The translations under genes were made by a program, and so were the position numbers. Of a stretch of 64,000 bases of DNA, positions 44,599-54,285 are shown piece after piece. This stretch comes from Bacillus sp. FJAT-49736 (GTDB lineage: Bacteria > Bacillota > Bacilli > Bacillales > Bacillaceae_C): positions 267,562 to 331,561 of the forward strand of contig NZ_JAGYPI010000002.1 in assembly GCF_018343615.1 (NCBI RefSeq). Direction: 5' to 3'. Numbering within the stretch: position 1 is the stretch's first letter; the number at the start of each line of letters is the position of its first letter. The notes below the pieces were generated by a model. That model was not told where the DNA came from. It did no database searches and saw only the letters and a list, made by a program, of their open reading frames with translations.

Positions 44599-44824
44599 CA
44601 AATCATCCTGCCTACTATTATATTAAAATTCCTATCTTCCTAATCCCATCATCCCGCATTTATCTCCAATTGTCATCCCCTTATTTTGGGGTATGGTGCC
44701 TGATCACGTTTTAAACAGCACCTCCCATTATATTTTTATTCCTGCCTTGTACAAAGCGATATATATACTGCATCTACCTTATTTCCCTAGAATACAAAAA
44801 TTGGATACAACACGAACACCCAAC

Positions 44825-44887
44825 TAAAAACAAAAAAATGTGCCAGGCACCCGCCCAGAACATTTGTCCACGGGCGGTACCTGGCAC
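44825..44887 (-). terminator. Terminator of the LacI-regulated sugar operon (after lacD1)
   Basis: GTGCCAGG and CCGCCC (44840-44847, 44851-44856) pair with GGGCGG and CCTGGCAC (44872-44877, 44880-44887). The minus strand then reads ATTTTTTTGTTTTTAG. The outer arms are a copy of the GGTGCCTGGCACC palindrome family. Confidence 0.9.
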
Positions 44888-44896
44888 CTTAACCAC

Positions 44897-45886
44897 TTAC
44901 ATTACTACTTTACTAAACCAAGATCTAGCCGTTTTCTTTAAAACTTCATTCAGTTCTGTAATGTTTTGCTTACCCTCTGATTGAAGCCATTGTCTACCAG
45001 CTTTTTCGCCTTGCTCTGCAAATGGCTGAACGCCATTTTTCCATGTTGCGCGTCCGCAGAGAACACCATTGAATTCTGCTCCTGCAGCTGCGGCAAATTC
45101 GAGAGTTTCACGGAATAGCTCGGCACTTACTCCCGCACTTAAATAAATATAAGGAAGATCAGTCGCTTCACTCTGCTCCTTGAAGTATTGCTTAGCTTGT
45201 TCTGCTGTATATACAAACTCGCCTTCTGCATAACCCTCTACAAAGTTCATGTTGACCGGAACCTCTACCTTCAACACATCCACATGATATCTGGGCTTAG
45301 AGAATTCCTTCATCATGTCATTCACTTTATGAGGCTTCACTTTGGCATATTCGACACTCTTTACGTCATCATTATTCGCATCGTACGAAACTAGCTCTAG
45401 GAAAAACGGAATATCCTCCGCTACGCATTCAGAACCTAAGCGTTCCACAAAGGCATGCTTCACGTTATTAATTGCCTCATCTTCATCAATGTCATAATAC
45501 AATAAGAATTTAACGGCATCTGCACCCGCTTCTTTTAATCGCTTCGCAGACCACACGTCAAGTAAATCTGGCAAACGACCAGGAACCGTTGCGTCGTAAC
45601 CAGTCTTTTCATAAGCCAATAACAAACCGGCATTTTCGTCTCTTACCTCTGCAGCCGGCAGTCCGTATTCAGGATCCAGCAAAATAGAGGAAGCATATTT
45701 AGTCAGCTCACTGCTTACTAATTTTTTAAAATCAATAATTCCATTGTCGCCAATATCCTTTGAGCTGGCGCTTGCAATCATTTTTTTCAATGATCCACGT
45801 TGGTCGATGGCTAGTGCCCCAATAATGCCATTCTCATCTGATAATCGTTTCAAGGCTTCTTGTTTGTTTTGTGTTAACTTTAACAT
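44897..45886 (-). CDS. lacD: Tagatose 1,6-diphosphate aldolase, copy 1
   Basis: LacD-type class I aldolase (329 residues) cleaving tagatose- (and fructose-) 1,6-bisphosphate to triose phosphates. The start [17 protein letters not shown], then [23 protein letters not shown] (Schiff-base Lys) and [17 protein letters not shown] are typical. It is the last gene of the LacI-regulated ABC operon. It is practically identical to lacD copy 2 at 51818-52807 from 44958 to 45912; only the C-terminal ~20 codons differ. ATG 45886 has GGAG 8 nt upstream. Confidence 0.95.
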   Translation of the reverse strand: MLKLTQNKQEALKRLSDENGIIGALAIDQRGSLKKMIASASSKDIGDNGIIDFKKLVSSELTKYASSILLDPEYGLPAAEVRDENAGLLLAYEKTGYDATVPGRLPDLLDVWSAKRLKEAGADAVKFLLYYDIDEDEAINNVKHAFVERLGSECVAEDIPFFLELVSYDANNDDVKSVEYAKVKPHKVNDMMKEFSKPRYHVDVLKVEVPVNMNFVEGYAEGEFVYTAEQAKQYFKEQSEATDLPYIYLSAGVSAELFRETLEFAAAAGAEFNGVLCGRATWKNGVQPFAEQGEKAGRQWLQSEGKQNITELNEVLKKTARSWFSKVVM

Positions 45887-45929
45887 GTATATCACTCCTT
45901 AGGACCATTTTTGAATTAAGTAGGAGATT

Positions 45930-46859
45930 TCATGTAAGAAACTCTTTTACTTGTGCTAATGTTGTATTTCCTTCCATTGGTCCTTTTTTTGTAACAGCTA
46001 GTGCTCCTGCTGTACTTGCATACATAACTGATTTTCTAAAACTAAATCCTTGATTTAAGCAGGATATAAGCGTTCCTCCAAAGCAATCACCTGCTCCCGT
46101 AGGATCTACTTCCACTACCTTTAGTGGGTCTAGTATAAATGACGACTCCTTGCTATATGCTGCACAGCCTTTACTTCCTTTTTTTATCACGATATATTGA
46201 ATCCCTTTTTCAAATAAAGCTGCGATAGCTTTTTTTTCATCCGATTCCCCAGTAAAAATGGAAAACTCCTCTCCACTTGGAAGAAAAATATCACAATTTT
46301 CAAATACGAAGAATAAACAATCCTTTATTTCTTCATCTTTGAGTAATTCCTTACGAATATTAGGATCAAAAGAAATCTTTGTACCTGTTTGTTTACATAT
46401 TGCTATAGCCTTTTTAACGGCTGAACGTATGTTTTGGTTAAAAAGAGAACTCCCCATTACATGGAAATACTTGCAGTTTCGGAAATACTCTTCCTTGATG
46501 TCTTCAGCCGTTAGCAATGATGATGCTGAGTTTTGAAGATGAAAAATAAAGTCTCGGTCTCCATTGTCATGATAGGTTACAAAAGCAACGCCAGTAGTTA
46601 ATAGATCGGTTGTTTTAATGTAAGAAACATCAACACCGTCCTTTTTTAACTTTTTGTAATTCATCTGTCCAAATGCGTCGTTACCAATTGTAGAAATAAT
46701 CCCTGCACTACTTCCAATTTTTGATGCCTGATTAATAAAAATAGCTGGGGCTCCGCTAGGAAATGGACCAACTAATTCGCCAGTTTCCTCGAACGATTGA
46801 CCTACTGATTTTGCCATTACCTCTACTAAAATCTCGCCCATTGTTAGTATATCTGTCAC
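45930..46859 (-). CDS. PfkB-family sugar kinase
   Basis: A 309-residue ribokinase-family kinase: ILTMGEILVEVMA at the N-terminus, PSGAPAIFINQASKIG (first signature region), and DPTGAGDCFGGTLISCL with the catalytic Asp (second signature). It phosphorylates a sugar imported by the adjacent ABC system. Because the next gene is a tagatose-bisphosphate aldolase, a ketose substrate is likely. The exact sugar cannot be determined. The start is GTG 46859, 8 nt after AAGGAG. Confidence 0.88.
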   Translation of the reverse strand: MTDILTMGEILVEVMAKSVGQSFEETGELVGPFPSGAPAIFINQASKIGSSAGIISTIGNDAFGQMNYKKLKKDGVDVSYIKTTDLLTTGVAFVTYHDNGDRDFIFHLQNSASSLLTAEDIKEEYFRNCKYFHVMGSSLFNQNIRSAVKKAIAICKQTGTKISFDPNIRKELLKDEEIKDCLFFVFENCDIFLPSGEEFSIFTGESDEKKAIAALFEKGIQYIVIKKGSKGCAAYSKESSFILDPLKVVEVDPTGAGDCFGGTLISCLNQGFSFRKSVMYASTAGALAVTKKGPMEGNTTLAQVKEFLT

Positions 46860-46871
46860 TGTTGTATCTCC

Positions 46872-47846
46872 TTACTTGCCAAGTATTTTCCCCTTGTTGC
46901 GAACATCAATGTATACCGCAATGATAATGATGACACCCTTTACAATTTGTTGATAAAAGTATGGAAGTCCAATTAAGTTCATCCCATTGTTAATAACACC
47001 CATAATAAGTGCACCAATAAACGTACCAAATACGGTTCCATATCCACCAGTTAAGCTTGTTCCACCTAATACAGCTGCCGCGATTGCATCCAATTCATAG
47101 CCTGTTGCTGAATTCGGTTGTGCTGAATAAAGACGTGAAGTAAGTAAAATACCACTGATCGCTGAAGCAACACCTGCTATCATAAAGATCTTAATTTGTA
47201 GTGATCTTGTATTAATACCAACATATTCAGCTGCTGTTTTATTCCCACCTGTCATCTTCGCACGTCGACCAAATTTAGTTTTCGATAACCAAATATGAAA
47301 GGCAACTAGTAAAATAACAACAATTACAACGGGAACAGGTATTACATCGAATATTTTTCTGTTACCTAAAAACAAAATAAAGGAATTGTCAATTTGAATT
47401 GGTTTCGCATTCGTGAATGAGTAACCAATTCCGCGGAATATTCCCATCGTCGCTACAGTCACGATGAAAGTAGGAATTCTCCAGCGCGCACTGATAAAGC
47501 CGTTAATTCCCCCAGCTAAAGCCCCGACCAATAGAGTAATAAGTATAGAAAGTGGGCCATTTATTCCAAATGAAAGCATGAGTCCCAGAACCAAACCACT
47601 AAGGGCCGCAATGGAACCAACGGATAAATCAATCTCCCCAATCATTAAAACAAAGGTCATTCCGAAAGCCATTATAGCTATGATAGAAACCTGAGAGAGA
47701 ATGGTTAATAGATTATTAGCACCAAAAAAGTAGGGACTTAAAATAGAAAATAGAATAACAAGAACGATTAGAGCAATCATCACTCCGCCGTAGCTTTTGT
47801 AGAAATTATTATCTTGAATTGCCTTGAGACCTTTAGATTTCATCAT
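46872..47846 (-). CDS. Sugar ABC transporter permease (RbsC family)
   Basis: A 324-residue permease of the ribose/xylose type with eight to ten membrane helices. Markers are TFVLMIGEIDLSVGSIAALSG, GGINGFISARWRIPTFIVT, TGGNKTAAEYVGIN (coupling loop) and AAAVLGGTSLTGGYGTVFGT. It forms the channel of the importer encoded with the flanking ATPase and binding protein. Confidence 0.93.
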   Translation of the reverse strand: MMKSKGLKAIQDNNFYKSYGGVMIALIVLVILFSILSPYFFGANNLLTILSQVSIIAIMAFGMTFVLMIGEIDLSVGSIAALSGLVLGLMLSFGINGPLSILITLLVGALAGGINGFISARWRIPTFIVTVATMGIFRGIGYSFTNAKPIQIDNSFILFLGNRKIFDVIPVPVVIVVILLVAFHIWLSKTKFGRRAKMTGGNKTAAEYVGINTRSLQIKIFMIAGVASAISGILLTSRLYSAQPNSATGYELDAIAAAVLGGTSLTGGYGTVFGTFIGALIMGVINNGMNLIGLPYFYQQIVKGVIIIIAVYIDVRNKGKILGK

Positions 47847-47890
47847 TATCTCCCTTCTTTAACCGAACCTAATAATAATTCAGTTAAAAC

Positions 47891-49396
47891 TTATTCATTT
47901 GAAATTTTCTTTGATGTAATGTAATTCATAATTTCTTCCTGAGACGTTTCTTTTGAATTTAGTTCTGCTACAATTTCATGGTCTCTTACCACTAGCAAGC
48001 GGTCAGATGTGTTAAGAACTTCGGGAAGTTCAGAAGAAATGATAATAATTCCTACACCCTTTTGTGCAAGCTCAATCATCAATTTATAGATTTCAAACTT
48101 TGCTCCAACATCTATTCCTCTTGTAGGTTCATCTAAAATTAATATCTCAGGTTCAATTTCAAACCATTTGGATAAAACAATCTTTTGTTGATTTCCTCCA
48201 CTTAATTTATTCACCGTTTGATAGATGGATGGTGTCTTTATTTTCAAGTTATTCACGTGTTTATTAGTAATGGAAATCTCTTTATTATGGTTAATTAATT
48301 TGAACTTGTTTAACACTTTTTCTAAGTTTGCGAGTGTCATATTTTCATATACGGATGCAGTTAAAACAAGGCCTTCATGTTTTCTATCCTCTGTCACAAA
48401 CGCAATCTTTTTCTCAATAGCGTCAATTGGACTATTCACTTTTACCTGCTTACCTTTAATAAACATTTCCCCGCGTTCCTTCTTCAGCATTCCAAATATT
48501 CCTTGAGCAATTTCCGTTCTACCGGAGCCCATTAATCCATAAAATCCTAATATTTCTCCAGGTCGAAGGGAAAAAGAAATATTATGATAGTCCCCATCAC
48601 GATGATATCCCTTTACTTCAAATAAGGTTTCATCGCTAACATACGGAAAATCCTTATGTGGGTAGATTTCTTCCATGTTTCGTCCAACCATCATCGTAAT
48701 CAATTCATCTGATGTTGTTTCCTGTGTTTTAACTGTTCCTATGTATTTGCCATCCCTTAACACACTTACTACATCCGTAATTTCAAAAATTTCATCCATA
48801 CGGTGAGATATATAAATTATTGCACAGCCTTTACTCTTAAGTTTTCGTATGATGGTAAATAAAATTTCTGTTTCTTTACTACTCAAAGCAGATGTCGGTT
48901 CATCCATAATAATAATCTTCGGATCAGAACTTATTGCCTTTGCAATCTCAACCATTTGTTGGCTGGAGATGGAAAGATCCTTAACTACTGTTGTAGGAGA
49001 AATAGAAATCCCAAGCTCTTCAAACAACTCTTTGGTTTTACGATTCATTTCTTTATCATCGATTAATCCAAATTTTACAGGTTCATTTAATGCAAAAATA
49101 TTTTCAGCCACTGTCATATTTGGACTAAGGCTGAGCTCCTGATAGATGATGGAAATTCCCAAATCCTTAGCGTGAACAACATTTTTGATTTCTACCTTTT
49201 TACCATAAATACTTATTTGGCCGCCATTTGGTTGATAAGAACCTGATAAAATTTTCATTAAAGTAGATTTACCCGCTCCATTTTCACCAAGTAGAGCTAA
49301 TACCTGTCCTGCTTCAACACTTATGTTAACGCCGTCAAGAGCAACGACACCTGGAAATTCCTTTCGTATGCCATTCATTTCGAGAATAGTAGTCAT
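47891..49396 (-). CDS. Sugar ABC transporter ATPase, duplicated (RbsA family)
   Basis: A 501-residue tandem ATPase. First half: LLGENGAGKSTLMKILSG, LSISSQQMVEIAKAIS, IIMDEPTSALSS. Second half: GLMGSGRTEIAQGIFG (degenerate Walker A, as usual for RbsA), KLSGGNQQKIVLSKWF, LILDEPTRGIDVGAKFEIY. ATG 49396 is chosen, with AAAGGAAG upstream; the frame is open to 49450. Confidence 0.94.
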   Translation of the reverse strand: MTTILEMNGIRKEFPGVVALDGVNISVEAGQVLALLGENGAGKSTLMKILSGSYQPNGGQISIYGKKVEIKNVVHAKDLGISIIYQELSLSPNMTVAENIFALNEPVKFGLIDDKEMNRKTKELFEELGISISPTTVVKDLSISSQQMVEIAKAISSDPKIIIMDEPTSALSSKETEILFTIIRKLKSKGCAIIYISHRMDEIFEITDVVSVLRDGKYIGTVKTQETTSDELITMMVGRNMEEIYPHKDFPYVSDETLFEVKGYHRDGDYHNISFSLRPGEILGFYGLMGSGRTEIAQGIFGMLKKERGEMFIKGKQVKVNSPIDAIEKKIAFVTEDRKHEGLVLTASVYENMTLANLEKVLNKFKLINHNKEISITNKHVNNLKIKTPSIYQTVNKLSGGNQQKIVLSKWFEIEPEILILDEPTRGIDVGAKFEIYKLMIELAQKGVGIIIISSELPEVLNTSDRLLVVRDHEIVAELNSKETSQEEIMNYITSKKISNE

Positions 49397-49472
49397 CAGA
49401 TTCACTTCCTTTAAATGTAAAGAAATACCCTGATTACTGGTATTTCCCACATTATCGATTATTTATTTATCG

Positions 49473-50423
49473 TTAATCGTTAATTGTTACTTTTCCATTA
49501 TCCACTTTTACATCCACAAAGCCTTTACCATGAATGTAAAGTCCAGGAGTAATAGGAACCAACTTTTTAACTTTTTCACCCTTTGCAAGTTTAACAGCAT
49601 TCTTCACTGCTTCTGTTCCCATCTTATCAGGGTATTGTACAACTACTGCTTGGAATGCATTATCTTGGTCCACTGATTTTCTTGCTTCTTCCAATCCATC
49701 AAAGCCAATAACTACTGCTTTTGTACCTTTTTCCGTAATGGCAGCATTAGCAGCAAGTGCCATATCATCACCAAAACCGAAGATACCTTTTAAATTTGGA
49801 TTTGCAGTTAGCATATCTTCAGAAGCAGATTTTGCCTCGTCTCTTGTACGACCTGGTAATTCTGTTACAATTTTCATATTTGGATGATTAGCAGCATTCT
49901 TTTTAAATCCATTAATACGGTCACGAACAGATTGAACTTCTGGGTAAGTAATTAGACCGATGTCACCTTTGTCACCAGTATATTTAGCCATTGCTTCGGC
50001 AGCGATCATACCGCCTGTATAGTTATCTGTTGCAATATGTGAATCAACAGAAACACCATTTGCTTTAACGTCCACTGTAATTACTGGAATACCTGCATCC
50101 TTCGCTTTTAAAAGAGCACCCTTTACACCATCAGAATCAACAGGCGTTACGATAATTGCATCAACATTTTTATTAATAAAGTCTTCAATAGAAGATATTT
50201 GGCGGTTTAAATCTTGATCCGCTATTGCTACGTCAACCTTAACATTTTCATTTTTTGCTTCCTTTTCAATGGCATTTTTAACTGCCACTTGGAACGGGTG
50301 TGATGCTGTCAATAAGGATGCACCAATAACAATTTTCTTTTTACCATTTGATGAAGTATCATTACTACAAGCTCCTAAAGCTACCATCGTTAAAATTAAT
50401 ACGAAAGCTATTATTTTTTTCAT
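49473..50423 (-). CDS. Sugar-binding lipoprotein (RbsB family)
   Basis: A 316-residue periplasmic-binding-protein-like type 1 domain anchored as a lipoprotein: signal peptide ending VALGAC with Cys19. Domain markers are VDAIIVTPVDSDGVKGALLK, AGIPVITVDVKANG, DNYTGGMIAAEAM and GIFGFGDDMALAA. It delivers the ligand to the RbsC-like permease. The ligand is presumably a pentose or hexose. Confidence 0.92.
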   Translation of the reverse strand: MKKIIAFVLILTMVALGACSNDTSSNGKKKIVIGASLLTASHPFQVAVKNAIEKEAKNENVKVDVAIADQDLNRQISSIEDFINKNVDAIIVTPVDSDGVKGALLKAKDAGIPVITVDVKANGVSVDSHIATDNYTGGMIAAEAMAKYTGDKGDIGLITYPEVQSVRDRINGFKKNAANHPNMKIVTELPGRTRDEAKSASEDMLTANPNLKGIFGFGDDMALAANAAITEKGTKAVVIGFDGLEEARKSVDQDNAFQAVVVQYPDKMGTEAVKNAVKLAKGEKVKKLVPITPGLYIHGKGFVDVKVDNGKVTIND

Positions 50424-50527
50424 ATTTTTGCTCCTCCTATATTTTCAAAAAGACTAGATTTATTATGCTGTGGAATTTATGCAGAGACGACTACTTCCTC
50501 TCACCTCCTTAAAGTTGAATGTAAAAA

Positions 50528-51529
50528 TCAGATTAATTTTTTTACGGATGCTCCTGAAAGGATTTTTGTTTTTAAGCGATGGACGATTGGATATAATTCG
50601 TAATCGCTTTCAATTCTCTTTAATATAAGCTTTGCTGCTTGTTCGCCGATCTCATTCATTGGTTGCACAACCGTTGCAATGGACGGAGTAAGCATTTGAA
50701 AAACATCTGTATTGTCATATCCGAACAAGGAAATATTGTCACCAATTTTAATCCCCTGTTCCATCATGTATTTAATACCTGTCATAGTAGTTTCATAGTT
50801 TGTTGCGAATATTGCTGTTGGCGAATCAGAAAGATGAAACAGTTTCTTATAACCATCTAAGCCTCCGCCTTTTTCATATTTGGCGTAAACTATGAGTTCA
50901 TCATCTAAAGGAATTTGATAGTCCTGCAATGCTCGAACATAGCCATTCAATCGTTCTCTAGCCGTAAATACATTACTAGGACCGGCGATGATTCCTATTC
51001 TCCTGTGACCATATTTAATTAATTCCTCAATCGCTCGATATGAACCATTGACGTTATCACATACAACTGCATCACATTCAACACCATCTAATAAACGGTC
51101 AATTAAAATTAATGGGATATCTTCCTGTAGTAATTCTTTAACATGATCACTATGATCAGATACCGGCATCAAGATAATTCCATCTACTCTTTTTTCTTTC
51201 AAAAATGAAATTTTTTCTTTTTCGGTTTCCAGACTATTTCTGGAACTACATACAATGATGCTGTAATTCTCGTTATCAAGTATTTCTTCCATACCTTCCA
51301 CTACTTGATTACTAAATACATCCGTAACACTTGGTACTAAAACACCAATGGTATAAGTTTTATTTGTCTTTAAGCCTCTTGCCATAGGATTTACTTTATA
51401 ACCAAGCTCCTTAATGGCCTTTTCTATTTTTAGCTGGTTAACTTCCTTTACCTTGTATCCATTTAAGTACCTTGAAACGGTACCAATAGATATTCCCGAT
51501 AATCGTGACACATCTTTTATAGTAGACAT
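50528..51529 (-). CDS. LacI-family transcriptional regulator of the sugar ABC operon
   Basis: A 333-residue repressor: N-terminal LacI HTH (STIKDVSRLSGISIGTVSRY with hinge helix VNPMARGLKTN) and a periplasmic-binding-like effector domain (IGVLVPSVTDVFSNQVVEGM, GIILMPVSDHSDHV, RRIGIIAGP). It is the first gene of the operon and its promoter contains two TTGAAACGTTT operators, so it is autoregulated. ATG 51529 is chosen (GGTGG upstream). Confidence 0.93.
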   Translation of the reverse strand: MSTIKDVSRLSGISIGTVSRYLNGYKVKEVNQLKIEKAIKELGYKVNPMARGLKTNKTYTIGVLVPSVTDVFSNQVVEGMEEILDNENYSIIVCSSRNSLETEKEKISFLKEKRVDGIILMPVSDHSDHVKELLQEDIPLILIDRLLDGVECDAVVCDNVNGSYRAIEELIKYGHRRIGIIAGPSNVFTARERLNGYVRALQDYQIPLDDELIVYAKYEKGGGLDGYKKLFHLSDSPTAIFATNYETTMTGIKYMMEQGIKIGDNISLFGYDNTDVFQMLTPSIATVVQPMNEIGEQAAKLILKRIESDYELYPIVHRLKTKILSGASVKKLI

Positions 51530-51551
51530 TTTTACCACCAATTTATTTTAT

Positions 51552-51565
51552 TTGAAACGTTTCAA
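51552..51565 (-). promoter_or_regulatory. LacI-type operator, proximal
   Basis: TTGAAACGTTTCAA is a perfect 14-bp palindrome of the LacI family type. It lies 22 nt upstream of the regulator's ATG; a near-identical site is 32 bp away. Confidence 0.85.
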
Positions 51566-51583
51566 TTTTTATTTAAAATAAAA

Positions 51584-51632
51584 TTGAAACGTTTACATTT
51601 TTAATTTTGTATTAATTCGGACTCTTTGTCAA
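51584..51632 (-). promoter_or_regulatory. Promoter and distal operator of the LacI-regulated operon
   Basis: On the minus strand TTGACA (51627-51632) and a weak CAAAAT 17 nt downstream make a likely promoter. Directly after it, near the transcription start, lies a second operator (51584-51597, forward reading TTGAAACGTTTACA). The 32-bp centre-to-centre distance is three helical turns, suited to cooperative binding. Confidence 0.7.
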
Positions 51633-51720
51633 TATCGAAATTAAATATTTCTAAGACAAAATGACTAAATATTTATTGGTAAAATGGCCCAGAATTTAAT
51701 TCTTTCCTGTTAATAAAAGT

Positions 51721-51753
51721 ACTAAAAAGCGCCAGAAAATTTTCCTGGCGCTT
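51721..51753 (-). terminator. Terminator of the galactosamine operon (after lacD2)
   Basis: The minus strand reads AGCGCCAG, a 9-nt loop, CTGGCGCT and TTTTAG. It lies 65 nt after the lacD2 stop and separates the operon from the LacI operon. Confidence 0.88.
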
Positions 51754-51817
51754 GGTAAAAATATTTTGTTCAAAACTCTTCGTGTATCACAATAATCTAA
51801 TGGTAAAAAGTATTCTG

Positions 51818-52807
51818 TTACATTTCCACCTTACTAAACCAAGATTTCGCGGTCTTTTTCAATACTTCATTCAGTTCCGTAATGTTTTGCTTACCCTCTG
51901 ATTGAAGCCATTGTCTACCAGCTTTTTCGCCTTGCTCTGCAAATGGCTGAACGCCATTTTTCCATGTTGCGCGTCCGCAGAGAACACCATTGAATTCTGC
52001 TCCTGCAGCTGCGGCAAATTCGAGAGTTTCACGGAATAGCTCGGCACTTACTCCCGCACTTAAATAAATATAAGGAAGATCAGTCGCTTCACTCTGCTCC
52101 TTGAAGTATTGCTTAGCTTGTTCTGCTGTATATACAAACTCGCCTTCTGCATAACCCTCTACAAAGTTCATGTTGACCGGAACCTCTACCTTCAACACAT
52201 CCACATGATATCTGGGCTTAGAGAATTCCTTCATCATGTCATTCACTTTATGAGGCTTCACTTTGGCATATTCGACACTCTTTACGTCATCATTATTCGC
52301 ATCGTACGAAACTAGCTCTAGGAAAAACGGAATATCCTCCGCTACGCATTCAGAACCTAAGCGTTCCACAAAGGCATGCTTCACGTTATTAATTGCCTCA
52401 TCTTCATCAATGTCATAATACAATAAGAATTTAACGGCATCTGCACCCGCTTCTTTTAATCGCTTCGCAGACCACACGTCAAGTAAATCTGGCAAACGAC
52501 CAGGAACCGTTGCGTCGTAACCAGTCTTTTCATAAGCCAATAACAAACCGGCATTTTCGTCTCTTACCTCTGCAGCCGGCAGTCCGTATTCAGGATCCAG
52601 CAAAATAGAGGAAGCATATTTAGTCAGCTCACTGCTTACTAATTTTTTAAAATCAATAATTCCATTGTCGCCAATATCCTTTGAGCTGGCGCTTGCAATC
52701 ATTTTTTTCAATGATCCACGTTGGTCGATGGCTAGTGCCCCAATAATGCCATTCTCATCTGATAATCGTTTCAAGGCTTCTTGTTTGTTTTGTGTTAACT
52801 TTAACAT
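51818..52807 (-). CDS. lacD: Tagatose 1,6-diphosphate aldolase, copy 2
   Basis: Same enzyme as the gene at 44897 (329 residues, [23 protein letters not shown]). Differences are confined to the last ~20 codons ([10 protein letters not shown] here, [10 protein letters not shown] there). In this cluster it follows the tagatose-6-phosphate kinase gene by 12 nt and completes galactosamine catabolism. The ribosome binding site GGAGTG lies directly after the lacC stop. Confidence 0.96.
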   Translation of the reverse strand: MLKLTQNKQEALKRLSDENGIIGALAIDQRGSLKKMIASASSKDIGDNGIIDFKKLVSSELTKYASSILLDPEYGLPAAEVRDENAGLLLAYEKTGYDATVPGRLPDLLDVWSAKRLKEAGADAVKFLLYYDIDEDEAINNVKHAFVERLGSECVAEDIPFFLELVSYDANNDDVKSVEYAKVKPHKVNDMMKEFSKPRYHVDVLKVEVPVNMNFVEGYAEGEFVYTAEQAKQYFKEQSEATDLPYIYLSAGVSAELFRETLEFAAAAGAEFNGVLCGRATWKNGVQPFAEQGEKAGRQWLQSEGKQNITELNEVLKKTAKSWFSKVEM

Positions 52808-52819
52808 GTATATCACTCC

Positions 52820-53761
52820 TTAGGACCATTTTTCTACTTTTACTTCATTATAAATTGCATCATACTTTGCCACGTCTACAAACCCTGTTTGTGCTTCCAT
52901 TGCATTTAGCACTCCTGTAGTCATAGCTGTTCTTATCACATCTTCTCGAGCCTTTGCCTGTAAAATTGCTGTCGCAAATCCTGCGACGACGGAATCACCA
53001 GAGCCAACCGGATTCACGACTGACACTTTCGGAATGCTGGCAAGAAAGTACTCATCACGATGCTTAACAAATGCTCCTTTCGCCCCTAGAGAAATCACCA
53101 CCCATTCAATTCCATTAAAAAGGGGCTGTGATACCGCAGAACGAAGTCCATCCAAATCATCGGGCGATAAATTCAAGCCAAGCAATTGATTAAGCTCGTC
53201 TGTATTAGGTTTAATAGCAAAAGGCTTTGTCTCTTGATGGCTTAATACCTGCTCTAATACAGGTCCCGAACAATCGAGAATGACGGGAACTTGCCATTGA
53301 TCAGCTAAAAGCATCATTTCCAAGTAAACAGAAGCATCCAATCCTTTTGGCAAGCTGCCCGATATTGTCACAACTTTACCTTTCTCCAAGAGCTTTGAGA
53401 AGTGAACAATAAATTCTGCTTTTTCCTTTTCCGAAAGCGTCGGACCCGCCTCCAAAATTTCCGTCTGATTTCCGTTATGAAGAATGGCAATACAGTTCCG
53501 GGATTCCTGTTCTGTTTTTAAAAAATCATTGCGTATACCGTCTTTCTGCAGCTGGCTTACTATAAAATCACCGATAGTGCCTCCTAAAATTCCGGTTGCT
53601 AAAACAGGAACATCCAGCTGGTGTACAACTCTTGCCACGTTCAATCCTTTTCCGCCCGCCGTCTTTATTACACTTGCAGCGCGATTGACATCATTCAACT
53701 TAAAGTCTTCCAATTGGTAAGAAATATCTACCGATGGGTTCATCGTTACGCTTATGATCAT
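52820..53761 (-). CDS. lacC: Tagatose-6-phosphate kinase (LacC/FruK family)
   Basis: A 313-residue PfkB kinase: opening MIISVTMNPSVDISYQ, GGKGLNVARVVHQL (substrate site), SGSLPKGLD and NPVGSGDSVVAGFATAI with the catalytic Asp. It phosphorylates tagatose-6-phosphate to the 1,6-bisphosphate. A 1-phosphofructokinase role is possible by sequence alone, but the neighbour lacD favours LacC. ATG 53761 is chosen (the AGGGG region lies upstream); the frame is open to 53815. Confidence 0.92.
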   Translation of the reverse strand: MIISVTMNPSVDISYQLEDFKLNDVNRAASVIKTAGGKGLNVARVVHQLDVPVLATGILGGTIGDFIVSQLQKDGIRNDFLKTEQESRNCIAILHNGNQTEILEAGPTLSEKEKAEFIVHFSKLLEKGKVVTISGSLPKGLDASVYLEMMLLADQWQVPVILDCSGPVLEQVLSHQETKPFAIKPNTDELNQLLGLNLSPDDLDGLRSAVSQPLFNGIEWVVISLGAKGAFVKHRDEYFLASIPKVSVVNPVGSGDSVVAGFATAILQAKAREDVIRTAMTTGVLNAMEAQTGFVDVAKYDAIYNEVKVEKWS

Positions 53762-53822
53762 TTTCCTATTCCCCTTTATGTCATTAGGTAGTATTTCCGG
53801 TGAGAAATCTCTCAAATATAAA

Positions 53823-53854
53823 GAACGAAAAGGCCCCTCTTTTGGAGGAACCTT
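53823..53854 (-). terminator. Terminator-like hairpin between PTS EIIA gene and lacC
   Basis: On the minus strand AAGGTTCCTC pairs with GAGGGGCCTT through two G-U pairs and is followed by TTCGTTCTTT. The weak tail suggests partial termination that would lower lacC-lacD relative to the PTS genes. Confidence 0.55.
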
Positions 53855-53858
53855 GACC

Positions 53859-54284
53859 TTAAATACCGTCTGTAATCTCTTCTTCCTTTTTTGTTATTCT
53901 CTTTTCGAAATACCCAGTCGCAGAATGGCTGATGGAAATAATCTTTTGCGCTAATTCAGAGATTTCATAGCTTTCCTTCGTGAACAAAATCTCAATTAAC
54001 GAACCGATATTACAGCCAGCAACAACCTCATAGCGTTCATTTTCAAACGCTATGGTTGCAGCCATTTTATAAGGTGTTCCGCCTACTAGATCACAGAAGA
54101 AAAGAATATCAGAATCGGCATTTTCATGAGCTACTTTTTCCAGTTTTTCTTTTAAAATGACATCTGAATCACTTTCAAGGAAGTCCACAAAGAAAACATC
54201 TTCATTTTTTCCTGCAAGCAATTCCACAGCATTTTGCAATCCAGTTGCAAAATGACCATGTCCTGTCACGATGATTTTCTTCAT
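53859..54284 (-). CDS. agaF: Mannose-family PTS enzyme IIA
   Basis: A 141-residue EIIA with the phosphorylated His9 in VTGHGHFATGL and ILFFCDLVGGTPYKMAA, the family motif. It passes phosphate from HPr to EIIB (H15 of the protein encoded at 55910). The gene name rests on the neighbourhood (agaS, agaI, lacCD). It follows the EIID gene by 1 nt. Confidence 0.9.
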   Translation of the reverse strand: MKKIIVTGHGHFATGLQNAVELLAGKNEDVFFVDFLESDSDVILKEKLEKVAHENADSDILFFCDLVGGTPYKMAATIAFENERYEVVAGCNIGSLIEILFTKESYEISELAQKIISISHSATGYFEKRITKKEEEITDGI

Positions 54285-54285
54285 A

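Noticed and set aside
44897-46859. Sulfoquinovose (sulfo-EMP) pathway, which also uses a PfkB kinase and LacD-like aldolase
   Set aside because: This LacD is nearly identical to the galactosamine-cluster enzyme, which points to tagatose-bisphosphate, and no sulfosugar genes are present.
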